Assembly (NCBI GenBank): GCA_023238725.1
Contig: CM041547.1
Location: 20,097,144 to 20,161,143, forward strand
Direction: 5' to 3'
Length of the DNA stretch: 64,000 nucleotides
Source of the DNA: Scortum barcoo
Taxonomy: Eukaryota > Chordata > Actinopteri > Centrarchiformes > Terapontidae
Below, piece by piece: positions 1 to 14,304 of this stretch (position 1 is its first letter; each line of letters starts with the position of its first letter). Under the pieces are notes generated by a model. That model made no database searches and was not told the origin of the DNA. It worked only from the letters and a program-made list of their open reading frames with translations. Position numbers and translations under genes: made by a program.

Positions 1-184
1 TTCTTGGCAATAAAGTGATATTCAAAAGTGGTGGAATGCACTGACCTAAACATAACCCCCCTGGGAAATCCCCATCTTTATTATTTAATCTACTCAACTA
101 CACCACAGACAAAACTGGCCTTAGATGAAGATAAAAGAAAAGGAGGAACAAAATGAAAATGAGATGAAAAACTAACAGAGACAG

Positions 185-870
185 ATCACTGATGTCAGGG
201 TAGGTGCAGGGCGAAGTGAAGTTTGGACCCAGGATGCAGACAAGGCAGGAGGCAGAGTAGATTGAATGACTCTTTATTACAGGAACGCGGGAACACAGGC
301 AAACTGGAGGAACACAGCAGGCAGAACCAAGGCAGACAGGAACAGACAGGCAGAAACAAGGCAGGTAGGAACACAGGAGCACACATGGGCTGGTGACATT
401 AACAACACGACAAAGAACAAAGGAAACGGACCGATATATATATACACTGTGGAGGGACAGGGAAGTGGAAACAGGTGAGGAGACTAACAGGGGACAGGTG
501 AAACTAATTGGGGCAGAGCAGGTAATAATCAACTGGGAGAAAAGTGGGAGTAAAGTGCTCAACAAGTGAGGAGAGGCAAGAATACAAAATAAAACAGGAA
601 GTGCACACAGCCTAGACAGAAACAAGAACTAACAGAACACACTGAGGGAGACAAACAAGATAACAAAAATACAAGGACAGGGAACAAGAGACGAGATGGA
701 CACAAGGAACACGAAAAACACAAGGAATACAATGAACACAAGACAGGATAACACAAAGGGCACAAGACAGGATAACACAATGAACACAAGACAGGATAAC
801 ACAATGGGCACAAGAAACAACAGGCAACATGCAAACCACAACAACTGAAGCCTTGTAAGGTCGCAAAACA
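185..870. repeat. Dispersed teleost-type repeat, copy 1 (purine-rich, contains a minisatellite)
   Basis: The block begins near GATGTCAGGGTAGGTGCAGG and runs through GACCCAGGATGCAGACAAGGC, a CTTTATTA segment, many variations of GGAACACAGGCA, and ATATATATACACTGTGGAGG before a GGAAACAGGTGAGG segment. A second copy at 43225-43625 has the same blocks in the same order (GACCCAAATGCAGGACG, AATTTAATA, ATATATACACAGAGGTAATG, GGAAACAGGTGGAAAC). That makes it an interspersed element rather than unique sequence. The minus strand of this copy has long Cys/Leu/Val-rich open frames caused by the purine-rich repeats; these are not genes. I cannot assign the transposon class. Confidence 0.6.
734..821. repeat. 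24-bp tandem repeat (about 3.6 copies)
   Basis: The unit is of the form GRRCACAAGACAGGATAACA followed by CAAW, repeating at 734, 758, 782 and partly at 806. Units alternate between a GAACACA and a GGGCACA start. The array lies inside the dispersed repeat at 185-870 and is a small minisatellite. Confidence 0.85.
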
Positions 871-1196
871 AACGTGTGGGAAGGCGCACACAGGGAGTGT
901 CTCACAAACACTGCTGTGTGTTAATGACACAGAAATGATGGAGTAACCTTCTGCATCAATTTATAGCACACTGAATAAGAGAGATACATAGAGAATAAAG
1001 AGATATAGTACAGTATGGAAAATAGACTATATTGTTCTTTAATAGCCACTTAATGGGCAAACTAAAGGAATAATTTGCCATTTTAGGAATTACACTTCTT
1101 AATTTTATTGTCAACAAGTTGAATGAGAATATTGATAATAATAATTGATATCTCAATCATAAACAAAGAAGATATAGCATACTCATTTAGGAACCC

Positions 1197-1376
1197 TTGA
1201 GGTGCTGTTAGGCAGACTTAGTCACCTTTGCACAGAGCCAAGCAAGTTTCCTATGTTAGCTAGTAAGCTATTCTTATTGGATGCTTACTGTAGCTTCAAA
1301 TTTCACACACAGATGTTAAAGTGTTATCAGTCTCCTCATCGAACTCCCTACAACAAGAGGTATTTTCCAAAATGTC
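1197..1376 (-). repeat. Fragment of inverted-terminus repeat (MITE-like), family A
   Basis: The segment contains TTAGCTAGTAAGC, TGCTTACTGTAGCTTCAAAT, TGTTATCAGTCTCCTCATCG and ends in TATTTTCCAAAATGTC. This matches the terminal part of the elements at 8531-8975 and 49133-49665, which share GTAGSTTCAYATTTA, TTAGCTTAGC and a terminus of the form AACAGTTTGACATTTT. It is a truncated copy. Confidence 0.55.
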
Positions 1377-4300
1377 TATGTGCAGAGGACTAAAATCTAA
1401 AAGTTCTCAGAGTTATAATAAGCAGTCATACTTGTGTGTGACATCTCCATTCAGCATCAATGTTATTTCACACCTTGCCGGCTGGAGAAAATGTCCTGAA
1501 AAACATTCTTTCAGCTACCAAGTGGTTCTGCTTAAAAGGCCATCATGTGGCACACAAGCAACCTTGTTAGCATTTCTCTGCTCACACGCTATCAATCCCA
1601 CAATAGCCTGGAGTAAAAGTCAGGTACTTGAGAATGCATTAAGTCATCATATCATTTCAGCTGTGCTTTTACACTTTGGCTGGCCGGGCCAAACGGAAAT
1701 GCACTCTCTGAGCCTTTTTTTTTTTGTTGTTGACACACGCTTGCTCTCTCTGTTTACTATTCCTCTGATTCCTAGCTCCTGGTCCTGCACGGGCTGCCAC
1801 CGTTCCCAGGCTGGCAGCTCGACCGTGACCTCTACTCGCAAACGGAGCTGAAAGGAGGTTAAGAGTTTCTAAAGGGGAGAGGGAAGTGGAGGGTGTGAGG
1901 AATCAGCGCGAGACAGAGACAGACAGAGAGACAGGAGAGTCCTTTGCACTTCACCACCATTTCAAATCCCGACTCTATTCTTCTGAGGGCATTTGAGCTT
2001 TGCAAAGACCAAGCGCGACTGAAACCTGACCTTCCTGCTGCACTGTGCTGGCACGTACAATGACAAATCTCTACCCCCCCCCCTGCTCTCTCTCTCCCTC
2101 ACTCTTTCCTCCTTGCATGGATGTCAGGGTTTTTCTATCGCTTAGTCATATTCTCCAAAAAAAAAAAACAAAAAACATCAGGACTGCCAAAAGGGGAGAT
2201 TCAACCCAGCTGATCTTGTTACAGGTTCAGCTGAAGCATACAGCGTTTAGTGTTAAAAATTACGCGGGAGAGGTTAAGAGTTCAAGCCTTCAGCCTTTTT
2301 TCTTTTCTAATCAAATGCACTGACTTCCGGCCTTGTATCTCACTCACTTTTTCCTCCACATACTTGGTAATGGATTCCACTGTTATCTTTATGTACAGAT
2401 AACAAAGCAACACCAAGGCCACCGAGTGCAAACACGGCCGGTCTTATCACCTCTCAGAAATCCATGCCCAGCTCTGCCGTGTCAAAAGACTGCAAGGCGT
2501 CGGCTGTGTGCTAACAGTAGCTGCTGAAGATGCGGACGTTTAAGCGCAGTGAGAAAGTGGGACGGGTTACACGCCCGCTGACATGCAGCTCTGATAAGGT
2601 CTCAGACGTCTGAGTGATCGCGGCCAGATAGCAAATCCCACGGAGTGAGCTGTGACTGCTGCCGGTTGCAGAAATTGTTTTACAGGTTGTTAAGCGACCC
2701 CAACAGAACAGGGGTCCATCTCAAGAGGTGTCATGCGCCGGTCTGAAATTGAGATGCTATCTTGGAAATTGGTTGTCAGAAAAATATGCCAACTTTAAAC
2801 TGATAAAAAATGCAACTAAACAGGCAGGCAATAGAGAGAAAAAAAAATCAGAGAAGCTATTTATAGAGTCAGGTCTGACCGGCGGTGGGCTACCACAGAG
2901 CAGGGTGGGACAGGTGAAATATAATTTCTTCTGCTGTACATACTGTACAATAGCCATTTACACTACAACATGCTCAAAAAGTCGTTGTTTTGCAGTCAAC
3001 AATGTACACACACATTTCTCCCTGATGCAGCTGACCTCTACACCTATTTTTGCCTTTTTTTTCTTCTGCAAAAACTCCTACCACTTCATATAACATCAAT
3101 ATTGCATTGCTGGACCTCTTCAGACTTTTTCTCCTCTCTGTGCATTTTGGAAGTAGGTGAAGTGATGCCGGAAATCCCTGCTCTGCTTCTACAATTACTA
3201 TGAAATTAACAGCTTGTAAATTACAGGGTTGCCTTTCAAATAAAATATATTTATTGGCACGTTAACTTGTCTCGCCTCGACTCATTATCGCATACTTTCT
3301 GTTTATGTAAACTCTTCTACGGGGAAAAATATTTTAGGAGTTAGGAGTAAATTAGCCTGCATTGCTACCTCCTGCAGCAGACACAGTGGCTACTAATTTC
3401 TTAGAGTTGCTGGAGTGGAGCTGTGGATTGGTTTGTTGTTTTTGGCATTGATATTTTGGAGCTACTCTCTAAGGTAGGTTAAAGTGTTGGCTCCTGTTTG
3501 TGCCAGTTACTTCTTTTCAGGGTACCTTGTTGGAGAAAGTAGCAGTTACCTTTTGGCCCTACCTGCAGTATTTTAGACACACTTTGGGCAGAGGTACCTT
3601 TTTGCAGTGGGTTCCCTTTAGGGGTTTTGTGGTTACTAACAGCAGTGAACATGGGAATGGCAGTAGAGCTGTGAGCTTCCTCGTTGTTTTCCTCACTCTG
3701 TTGGTAACTCACCCATCAATCACAAACAGCCTCAAAGTATGTCACAGTAAAGGATAACAACCAGAGTAAAGTTTACCAATAAATGTGTTTTATTTGAAAT
3801 ATACAAAGATAACTATTTTTAAAAAAATGTGCATGAGGTGCTGATATCGGCAGCATCAGTAAAAAGAAGGAAATGTATGGATGAGAGAGAAATGTGTGTG
3901 TGTGCTGCCTGGGAGGAGGGGGCGTAACTGAAAGGAGGGCTGGTTTATATCGGTCTGGTGGGGACGTGTAGTGTTAAGAATAAAAAAACAGAGCTTGGAA
4001 GGGATTCTCACCTCCTGACACTTGGCATGAGGTGGGTGTGAATGAAAAATTGTCAGTTTTGGGAAGTTACAGAAATGGTCGGATGCAGCCCCCCCCCTAA
4101 TTCCAACGTCAGAAAAGTGTGAGGCGGAAAGGTTTCTTTTTTTTCTGACCATCTGACACTTTGATGAAGCATGCAGTCACTGTCCTTGCACTCACAAGAG
4201 TCAAGTGGTCCCTCCTTCCCTGCTGCTTGTATTATTTCGCCGTGCAGTTTTAAAACAAGAACATAAAGCGAGCAATATTTCCTGAACACAAGCTCAACCC

Positions 4301-7139
4301 CTGCCGCCCCTCTCCCAAAGTGGCCTGACAGCAGAGAGAATTTGTGTTGCGCCACACTGAACTCTGCACAAAATGAAAGACATCTTGAAGTACCAAAGCA
4401 AGAAAAGCCCAGGTGAATTAAATAACAAAATGATGGCTATATTCCAGTTCCAGGGTTTGGTGTTGGTGCGTGCTGACTCACTGGAGAGGCTTCCTGACAC
4501 TTAACAGAGCTGTCGTTAATGTTAGTTCCACTTGTGCTTTTCCCGCCATGATGAGACAATGTCTGTTGGGAGAAAAGGTTTCTTCACGACTGGGAACGAA
4601 TGTGTGTTGCCTCGTTGCGAAAGTAAATGACTGCAAAGCGAAATCCAGTTTGCCTGCATCATAACAGGTGCGTCCACATTAAGCTAACGATACCTCAATT
4701 ACTGCAGACTCCTAGGACGATATGTTACACGCTGCAGGCACAGAGGGAGGCCTGAAACAGTGCACATTACAAGCTTTACAAACAAACTTTTCTTTAATGG
4801 CCAGTTGGCTATAATGAGGTTTCTAGAGTATGTAAATTTATGGGACACTGGCAAGTTGTCACCCAGGAGTTAATGGCTGAGCAGAGAGAATTTCCTAAAA
4901 CGAAATGGATCTGCATTATTTTGTAGCCAAACCACAGTAGCTAATATCTGAAAAAGGTAACGTGTAAAATATGAACACAAAAATGCACAAAAGTGCAACT
5001 GCTAATATCCAAGATATGTAAAGCCAGAGAATTGTCTACCTCTGCTTAATCCATAAGCCTCAATGCCATGAGAGAGGCATGTGCTGGTGCCCGAGGAGCA
5101 AGGAGAAAATTAAAACTCAAATCCTTCACCCAGGCACCTTAGCGTGCTGTAATTGATTTCTAGGATTTAGATAAATGACAAAGATACAGCGTGCAACTGA
5201 GTGGCAGGCCGGAGCCTGGCCGCTGCCTCAGCACTGTCAGCAGGAGGACAGAGTTCACAGGCTGTGATTTTTTTGTTTGTTTTTAGCTGAGTTACAGAAG
5301 AAGAAAGAGGGGCCGGACTGATGGAGAGAGCTGGACCTGATAAACACATTGTTGTGGAGCTGGCTGCCAAAGATCAGACAGCTGCCTCGAAAGCATCATT
5401 TTCTTTAAACAATAGAGAATACCAGCTGATATGCCAGAGTTTTAATGGGAATACCATTGTGAAATATACTGACACCCTAGCCTAGGGAGTTGTGGTTTCT
5501 GGATAGTTATTCATACTGACAGAAAAAATGATCCCAAAAACATAAGGATTCTCTTTTTTTCCTGATAATATCGAAATTAATATAAACATAATCCCAACAT
5601 TGACTGACTAGTGGTAAAAAAAATGCACATGCTGTCATCTGATAAGAAATCGCTCCTTGAGGCTTTTTGCTTTGCTCGAAGGACTTTCCCACAGTAAAAT
5701 CAATGTTATTAAAAAGTCTTTGGCAGCTCTGGAATCAGCAACGCATTTACTCATGATCCGCAGTCAGCAGTGCCGGGGATGCAAACACAGACGAGCAGCT
5801 CACTACCGAGGCTCTGTTAAATCCAAGACTGTTGACTCCTGGTCATCTGTACTTCAGCGTGAAAGCCTGAAATCATGCAGATTAACGGTGCACTCTGTCC
5901 TATCGGGGAGGCTCTCAATTATTCACCCCAAAAATGTTGCTGGGAGTGATTCATCTCCACGAGTAGATCCACTGTAAAGGAACTCAGGCACTCTCACTCC
6001 GCTATGGTGAAAATCCACGAAATGTGCCACCCATCCTCACAGACCACCTGTCTCATCCTGATGGGCTTTATCGGGGAGTGGGGGAAGGGGGGCTACATTG
6101 TAAAGGGGGGGGGGGCGAGTATTCCCAGTAATGGCCCTGATGTGAATAATTTAAACAAGCCGTGGAAACACACAGGGACAGACATGTGGTTCTGCTGAAG
6201 CAAGCACTATAGTGGAGTGATTGCGAACAAGACCCAACAGCACCTAAATCCTCGTGGTGATCGTAACTGAGAGAGGCACACAGAGAGATGTGGGGCAGGC
6301 ATAAAGACACTGCGTATGTGTGTGTCGATAGAGACAGATGGAGATAGAGCGAAAGAAAAGAGAGTGTTATTGAGTAACTGAATGACTCAGAAAGTCAAAG
6401 CAGTACACACAGCTGACGTATAGAGCGTTGATAAATAATGGACAGTCTCCTTCAACACTGCCTCCTGTCGCGTGCGTACCTCTCTATAAATAGTCCTGAT
6501 GATACAGACGATGGAGGCTTTTCTCTCTGACCCTGTAGCCCATTATTCCCCGTCGGCGATCACTCTGGGTGGGGTGCATTTGTGCAGACATGCTAAGTGC
6601 CCAGGCCTCGGTGCATGGACTCAAAGTGACCACGTGATTGTAGCCGAATGACTGGTGTGCGTACAGTAGCTGTACAGTATGCCGGGTTCAGTCTGCTCCA
6701 GTTTTGACTGACAGGTGTGACTGGCTTCGGAACGTGCCTGCCCTTCATCCTGCAGCGACCAGTAAGGTCATGAGTGTCATACAGATACCTTTATAGTTTT
6801 ATAGCAACTGTGAAAATATGTATCTGTAATGCATCTATTATGCTGCCAGATCTTCAGTTTGCCTTATAAATTGCAACCCAGAAGAAAAGTATCACTTTGC
6901 GATTACATTAAATTATACTCCCGACCGCCAAGTTGATTCCCTGTGAGTAAGCATCCACTCTGATGAACTGTCTTTGAGAAAAGTACCAAATTATCTTCTG
7001 GCTCCATGAATCCTGTTGTGTGCTTTGACCTTGTGGTGCCATGGTACAAACAGAATAATGAATGAGTCCTAAAGTGATCAATAAAGTGTCACAAAGTCAC
7101 AAGTTAGCTTACAAAACAAAGGTGAGTTGCCAAGCAGTT

Positions 7140-7320
7140 GAGGCCCCTTTGTATTCTCATCAGCCTTTATTGTACTTAGAGTTTAGTGCAATTTTAGTGC
7201 TGACACAATAAAGTAAAATGGCGAATATTACCTTTCTTAACATTAGCCTGCTAGCATCCTAATGTTAGCATTTAGTTTAAAGCATCGCAGTGTCCCAGTA
7301 AACCTCAGACACTGTATCTT
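7140..7320. repeat. Fragment of modular fish repeat, family B
   Basis: The segment holds TTTAGTGCTGACACAATAAAG, CATTAGCCTGCTAGCATCCT and AATGTTAGCATTTAG. These blocks recur at 47925-48030 and adjoin the modular repeat near 40490-40530. It appears to be an old interspersed repeat copy with no coding content. Confidence 0.45.
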
Positions 7321-8530
7321 GCTCACTATGTCAACATTTTAGTTTATCAGTTTTGAAACAATCCTCTTTAACTCATTCTGATAATTTTCCTCTATTGTTT
7401 TCATAATTGACATACTACTGACAACTATTACATCTAATTACATATTTGAATGTAACAAACTCAGGACTGCAGAAGCAAACAATTGCATTCCCAACACAAC
7501 AGAGAGTACTTCTTCAAAAAGATAAGGACGGTCACTTCCATCTGAACAACACATGAAGTGGAAATGTTCAGTATGATTTAAAAGGAGGCTGAAGTGTCAG
7601 TCAAAAATGAAGTGTGACGCTTTTGATGGGTCTATACTGGTAGCTGCAGTATCCTGGCAGACCAGTGACAACGACTGTTCACTGAATGCCACTCTTTGAA
7701 GGTGAGATATGCAAGGAAAAAGCCATAGTGGAGGCAGTTTGTATGCTGCTTCTGCTAGCCTGAGAGCAAGAACCTAATGACAAGAGAGCACAGGCCTCAA
7801 AATGAATTTCATCATCGGCAGATGGAAATGAAAGGGCTTTCAACAAGAGAAATGAAATGAGACGGAGGGAAAAAAAAACTCTGATGGATCAGACAGACAT
7901 GGTGACAGGAACAAAGACAAGAGGAAGCCAAGATGAGAAGCTGGTCAGGGGGAGGCTTTCTTCCTGTGGTTAAAAAAAAGGCTTGATGCACTGTCAGCCC
8001 ACTCTCTGACAGACAATGTGGAGCAGTACAACACGCAAATACAGTGAGAAAGTGTATGATAAACAATATCCCTTGTTTTGAGTGGGACGTGGGACATGAG
8101 TCACATTCTACAAGCAGGACGTGAGCTGAGTGATACCTGAAGATGACATCAACTTGACCAAAAGCCCTTTGTCAGCCACCCAAATGATGTGACCTAGGAG
8201 TGAGTCATAAATGACCAACACTGACTAAGCCTGCACAACAGAGTTTGAGTAAATATAATGAAAACGGTAACGTCATACATGAGAGGAACATGAAGAGTCT
8301 TGGCAGCTGGTTTCTCCTTCTTCTGCTCTCTATCTGAGTTTACATGCCTTGCTGGGTTTTCACTGTTTCTTACCACAGTCTCGAAAATGGACTTGAATGA
8401 CTGCAGATACTCCACCTGTAGTTGACTGGCACCTTGTTCAGGGTTGTCTTTTCTCCAAGGCTCCAGCTTTGTCACAGATAAATAATGGTGACGAGTAGGG
8501 ATGCACTGTATCAAGGCCAATTCTGAACTT

Positions 8531-8975
8531 CTTAATGGAACAGTTTGACATTTTGTTCAGTTTGTACGCTTATTTACCCTGTTGCAGAGAGATAAGATAA
8601 AATGATCACCACTCTCATGTCTGTATGGTAAATAGGTTTATAGCACCAGCAGCTCTTAGCTTAGCATAGCATTGAGACAGCAACAGCAAACCTGGCTCTG
8701 TCTTAAAAGGTAACAAATCCTCCAACCAGAACCTCTAAAGCTCGTGAATTAACAAGTGATATCACATTTGTTTCATTTTAAGTGTAGAAATGTCACTTTG
8801 TGGTTTTAGGAAGGATTATGTTGCTACAGAGAGGTGTCCAGGCAACCAGCTGAGAAAGGAGGAGTTGTTTTCCCCACGTTATCAGTCTTTTTGCTAAGCT
8901 AAGCAGCTTCTGTCTCTAGCTTCATATTTACTGTACGAAGGAAGACGAAAAGCATAATTTTCAACTATTCCTTTA
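8531..8975 (+). repeat. MITE-like element with terminal inverted repeats, family A
   Basis: The left end reads TTAATGGAACAGTTTGACAT. The right end is AATTTTCAACTATTCCTTTA, whose reverse complement TAAAGGAATAGTTGAAAATT matches the left end. The body contains TCTCATGTCTGTATGGTAAA, AGCTTAGCATAGCATTGAGA, CCTGGCTCTGTCTTAAAAGG and GTCCAGGCAACCAGC. The same blocks occur in the copies at 49133-49665 and in fragments at 1197 and 44890. It has no transposase reading frame, so it is a non-autonomous DNA element. The superfamily cannot be assigned. Confidence 0.65.
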
Positions 8976-11900
8976 CGCGGAGCATGCGTTGGCCAATCTA
9001 CATCATTGATTGACGTACTGTTATCGGATCAGCACTTGACCAAAACCCTCAGTTTGGATATCAGCATCAATATCAGGGGAGAAAAAGCTGCATCTGTGGG
9101 ACGGTAAATAATGCCAGATAAAACAAAATAGTGAAACTTTTTCATTTAGTGTGATGGATATGAGCAACAATCAGGGACAGATAGTGGCTGTCAACATTAC
9201 ACTTCTTGTAGCAGAGAAGAAGTGTGATAGGTATGAAAAACACTCGGGCCTAAAAGGTACATGCTCACTGATGCCCTGTTGTCTGCCTCTCAAAGAGAAA
9301 GATAGCACAAAACACAGACTGTTTAAACAGCCTTCTCTTAAAATCTAAGAACCAGCTTGGGGAAAAATTCACTAGAAATTTTACTGGTGAACATGACTTT
9401 GTGAGATGGCTCATAAGGAGATTTATCCCACCTTTAAGAGAGCAGCAGGAGAGGCTGAGGGGGAAATTAATTCTAATGAAGGCAGGTCTGCCTCCTGAGC
9501 TGATGAGGTTTATTATTACCCTCCTTCTTCTGCGGCTGCTGCTGACGACTGTGGTGACACAGATGAGGATAAGATGACTACACACATCAATCAGCAGAAA
9601 CACACAGGAGCCTCTGGTACCTGCCAGTTAGGAGTTTTAATGGCCATCACAAACAGTGATAATACCTTCATACACAGTAATACCCTTCATTATTCAGGAT
9701 TAATATTATAATATTGCAGAAATACAAATTTTGCCACAGGTATTTGATTTAAGCTCCTTCTCCAAACTGTCATATGTTGGTGAGGTCAGATTGATAATTA
9801 TTGCTTTTTTTAAAAAAAAAAAAACATTCATCTTCACAGGCAGATTCAATTTAACTCCACATAACACATTAAAACTGGACTTGGCGTGACATGCACGCCT
9901 CCCTGCTTAAATTATTTCTATCAACAACTGTTTAAATCATTCTAGTGAGCCTGGTTTCAGGCAATTGAATTGACACACTCGCTGGAAAGCCTCCACTCAG
10001 TAAATCTGTTGGGGTCGGTGCTGTCTGCCAATCAGACCCAGCAGGGTTGGGGATAATTTGTGTGTGAGGGAATTTCTTTATATTAAATAAACAATCAGTC
10101 TGTTTATTTAACTCCATTTCTCTGCAAAACAAGATGAAGAGCTCCACTTTTCCTCTCAGGCAAAAGCCTGTTTGAAGACAGATCTATGGGAGTTCAAACA
10201 ATGACTCTTAAAGCTCTGTGTGCTTTGTGTGATTTAAACCTTTAACTGGAGAATATTTAACTTTTTAAGTAATTAGACCCATGTAGCCTCTCTGAGAAGT
10301 CGAAATCCCACAAAAGCAAATGGTAATTTTGTTTCCTTTTATTTTAAAGCTCTCCACAACTTAATGAGAAAATGTTTCCTGGGCCGGGCTCCCTGCAGCG
10401 CATGAGTGCAGTTTATAGAAATGTCCTTTCTCTGTTCTTTAAACCAGTGGTGATGCATTGTCTTGTCTGGAGCAGTCAGACAGTTGCAGCTTAATTGTGT
10501 CTGTGCCACAGTGAGCAACCCCAGCCAACAAAACCAGCTCCTTTTTTTAGGAAGCGAGCACGACCTAAAATCTTACCTCCATGGCTGACAGAGAGATGCT
10601 GACTATATTTAGACAAACACACCAAGTTCATTTCAGATCTACACACAGACACACTCATCTTAGCATCTGTTGGGGGCTTAAGGCTCTTTGCGAATCAACA
10701 CTGACCTGGGTCGGAGGTGAGAGAGGAGCTCAAACACAGGATGATCATATTCGGGACCCTTCACTCCAAGCTGCTTTTCCAGCTGGGTGGCTCTGAGCCA
10801 CAGGAAGCCATTTCAGCTTGGCAGGGCAGACAGAATCAAAGGCAGAGCGCAGAGGAAACACACACACAGCAGAAAGCACACAAGATTCACAACAGAACCG
10901 CTCGCATCCAGCCCTGACAAGAGAGGGGAGCAGCCCTGACCACACACAGGCAACTGCGCTGCTCGCCTGTGGGTTTAGAGGTGCATTTATGGGCATGTAG
11001 TGCGAGAATACGTGAAAAAGAAACCAAGTTGGAAACCTCGGTACAGTGTCTGGGTCACTCTGTCTGGAAGTAATGTCTAATTTCAGTACACAGCCGCCCA
11101 CAGAGTACAAATCAAATCTCTAGGCAGAGGAGGGGATGGAGAAAGGAGGGCCACATTGTCATTGTTGTGCTGTTAATGTGTAGGAGGATGAAGACCAGAC
11201 TCATCAGCCCTAATCAAGAAGTAGAACATACAGTACAGACATACTGACTCTGAGACTACTGTACACTTGAGTTCAACACTTAAATAGGGATGATTCATTG
11301 ATTTAATGTTGATAAATAAATAAATTAAAAGCACATTAACATAGGAGACGAAGGATGCATGGTGTAAGTTGTCTGAAAATGCTCTCTCTGTTCAACAACA
11401 TGGTGTTACAGGTGTGAGCTCTGACTACCTGTTTGGGTGTCACACATGAACTAAATGCGCCTTTCTCTCGCTGCTCACACCCCTGTGAGCTCTGTGGCAG
11501 TCCTGAGAGCTAGCTACCTCCTCTGACTGGTTGGTACGTGCAGCGACTGCAGAGGGTCATGCTAATGCCAAACTACTGTAGCAGCTTCAACGGAGCAGCT
11601 GCTCAATCACTGCAGGCCGGACAACGGAGAGCGTGTTACGATGCTCATGTCAGGGACAAGCAGTGCTTTCCCACAGCATCAAAATAAAAGTCATAAACTC
11701 TCTTAACAATGTTCCTCCTTCTTTGTAAATGTTTGGGGACACCCTGGGCTGGTCATTTTGCCAAAAGGCAGCATCTGTGCATTCTTTGAGACATCTGTCC
11801 AATTTGAGCAGGAGTTTTAGCTGGACTTACCTTAGATGCAGCTCGCAAACAGTTCTCACCCCGATCAATTTATATTCTCTTAAAAAAACAACTGTAAAAC

Positions 11901-12751
11901 TAATATCTGAGTTTGTTACATCCCGCTGTATATTTACCAAATAATAGCTATTAAAGCTACAACCCTTTCTGTTGATACAAGAAAAATGGAGTTATTAGAT
12001 ATTAGACTATTAGATCTGCGCAGGATGTTCAGTCTCATCAAATTTATGTCCTCCACTAAAGCCTGAGAGTTGTGTAGCAGTACAACAATATTTTATTTTT
12101 GTCTGGGCATTCACTGAAATCAACAGAAGGGAGTCAGAGCAACATCATTTGAAGTGAGGGCATTTTATTCTAAATGATGTTTACTTTACCAAGTATTATA
12201 ATAATGTAATTTACTTGGACTGCGGCGATTATGGGCCCCAAACAGTTTTGAACTGAGTATTGATTGTTAAGACAATTAATAATCCTTTCCTGACAGTTGC
12301 TCACAACATACAGAACCTTTCTTCTTCTCTCATGGCACTGTGGGTAAGACTTTTTAAAAGTATACCTAGTCACTCTTATGAACTACATATCCCAGGTAGA
12401 AAACATTCACATGCATTTTTCATGTGTTTTTGAGGATGAAAAATGAGTGGTATTCAAACTTTTGGTTTTATGTCAAAGGAGAGCTTGGCCATGTTAGAAA
12501 AACAAAGACTTTGCCTGACCGGACACATTTAGTTTCTACAGCAACTTTTGTCATGTAGAATCAAAGAGGTAATTTCTCTCTCTGTTTCCCCGTCTCTCTG
12601 GCTGTCACTGCTGCTTACTGTCCCCTCCCTCCTCTACCCATTGCCACACTGTTGCAGAGAACTCAGTCTCACCTCTCTTCCTCTGTACCGAGGCAGCACA
12701 ACAAGTGTCTCTTTCTTCCCGGGACTTACAAAGAGCCACATTCATGGAGCC

Positions 12752-12795
12752 GAGAGAGATAGAGAGAGAGGGAGAGAGAGAGACAGAGAGAGAGT
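12752..12795. repeat. GA-rich simple repeat
   Basis: An interrupted (GA)n microsatellite of about 44 bp lies inside usp43 intron 2. It creates low-complexity Glu/Arg open frames on the plus strand, which are not genes. Confidence 0.85.
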
Positions 12796-14304
12796 TTCCT
12801 AAGTGATAAATGATCAACAAATCAAGAGAGAATGTACGCCACAAGGGTCAAAGCCATGGGGAGCCAACGGTAAATGTTAAAATGTGTGTAGTGTATGTGT
12901 GTGCAGGATTGTTAGCTGTCACCCTCCATTACAAACAGAAAATACTTCAGCGCCAAATACTCTGACACTCAGTGGTTGTGACTACATTGCCGGCCCAAGG
13001 AGACTGTGCTGGGAGAGGAGGTGTGGGTGGTTGGGGGTGGGGGTTCCCTCTTCCCTCTTACTGTTTCTCTGGGCTCTGGATCTCCTGTGCTAAGCGGTAA
13101 CTAACAACATATGCTTAAAAACAATTAGCATAGGCCCACAGGCTCCTGAATTAGCAGCAGGAGAGGATGGAGCTTGCCGACTCACTTGGCTGTGAGTGGG
13201 AACGTGCGCGGACTGGTAAACGGGGACCGACGCCTCCCATCAGCCTGGCTGTGACCCTGGATGACTCTGCCAGGCAGCCAGCACCACCAGAGCTCCAGCA
13301 GGGTGGCAGCAGAGGAGATTAACACTGAAACAATAAGCAAACAAACCGACACAGACCAAAAATGATCCTGAGTGGTTCGTTCGAGTTTTAGAGGAGTGCG
13401 ATTTAGACACTTTCCTCGCGGCTGCCCTTCTCCTGCCCTCGGTGAGGGCCTCTCTGCCCGTCACAAAGCTCCTCTGTGGGGGTGAGCAGTTACGGCATAC
13501 CACAGCTTTACTGTACATTCTTACAGAGGTACAGTATGTAAGAGCTACGGAAGGGATGAATCAGAGAATAAGGCAAGGAGTTGACTGTCATTCATGGGCA
13601 GGCTGAATTACTTGAGTTATTTTCCTCCCGTTCCTGATACTGTGCAGATGCCTATCTGACTGCATGTTTCCTCACTGATAAAAGTGAAATCCATGACAAC
13701 CTTGGTGTCTGCAAAGAGCCCACACTGGCTGATGGCAGAAGGCCTGGACAAACATAAGAGACAACTGTCACAAGAGATTTTCTGTTCTGGACGTTGGCCA
13801 CAGTGCTGCTCGCCCTTCACTCTCTCTCACTCACTGCGAGGGATATTTATTCATATGCAGAATATTCTATTACAGCACCGTACTCTGCTAACAAGGGAAT
13901 GGACTAATCATAGACTCTACAAGGAGGCCTAAGGCCTATTATGGGCATCTGTTGACTGATTAAGAAAGATACCAAATGAACTTATGTGACACACTTACAC
14001 AACACAATGCGAGTCACCTGATCTCAACTGCCTGTATCTTGAATCTTAGTCTTCTGGTTACAACCCAAAACATACGACCACAAAGAGGGTTGGAACAAAG
14101 GTTGAACATCAATCAAATGATCTGCTTCACAGTTCAGCATTCTGCATTAATTCAGCCCGTGTATATAACCAGTGGTCAACCAGACAACTCTTTCCTCTAT
14201 TCAGCTGACTTACAGATCATCAGTAAGGTACCAATCATCATCTGAGCTGCATTATGAGCATGCAAAACAGATCATGTACCTTGATACCTTAACTTAACTT
14301 AACA

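Noticed and set aside
98..930. Minus-strand Cys/Leu/Val-rich open frames
   Set aside because: They arise from a purine-rich dispersed repeat with a 24-bp minisatellite, start at non-ATG codons in part, and have no domain-like pattern.
8194..8520. Minus-strand 108-residue frame (contains QLQVEYLQSFKSIFETV)
   Set aside because: It looks protein-like in the middle, but there are no splice sites or family I recognise. It abuts the family A element and may be part of another transposon remnant.
8495..9080. hAT-like words (GGGATGCAC at one end, TTATCGGATCAGC and ATATCAGCATCAATATCAGG at the other)
   Set aside because: They are suggestive of an old element into which family A inserted, but termini and target duplications could not be matched.
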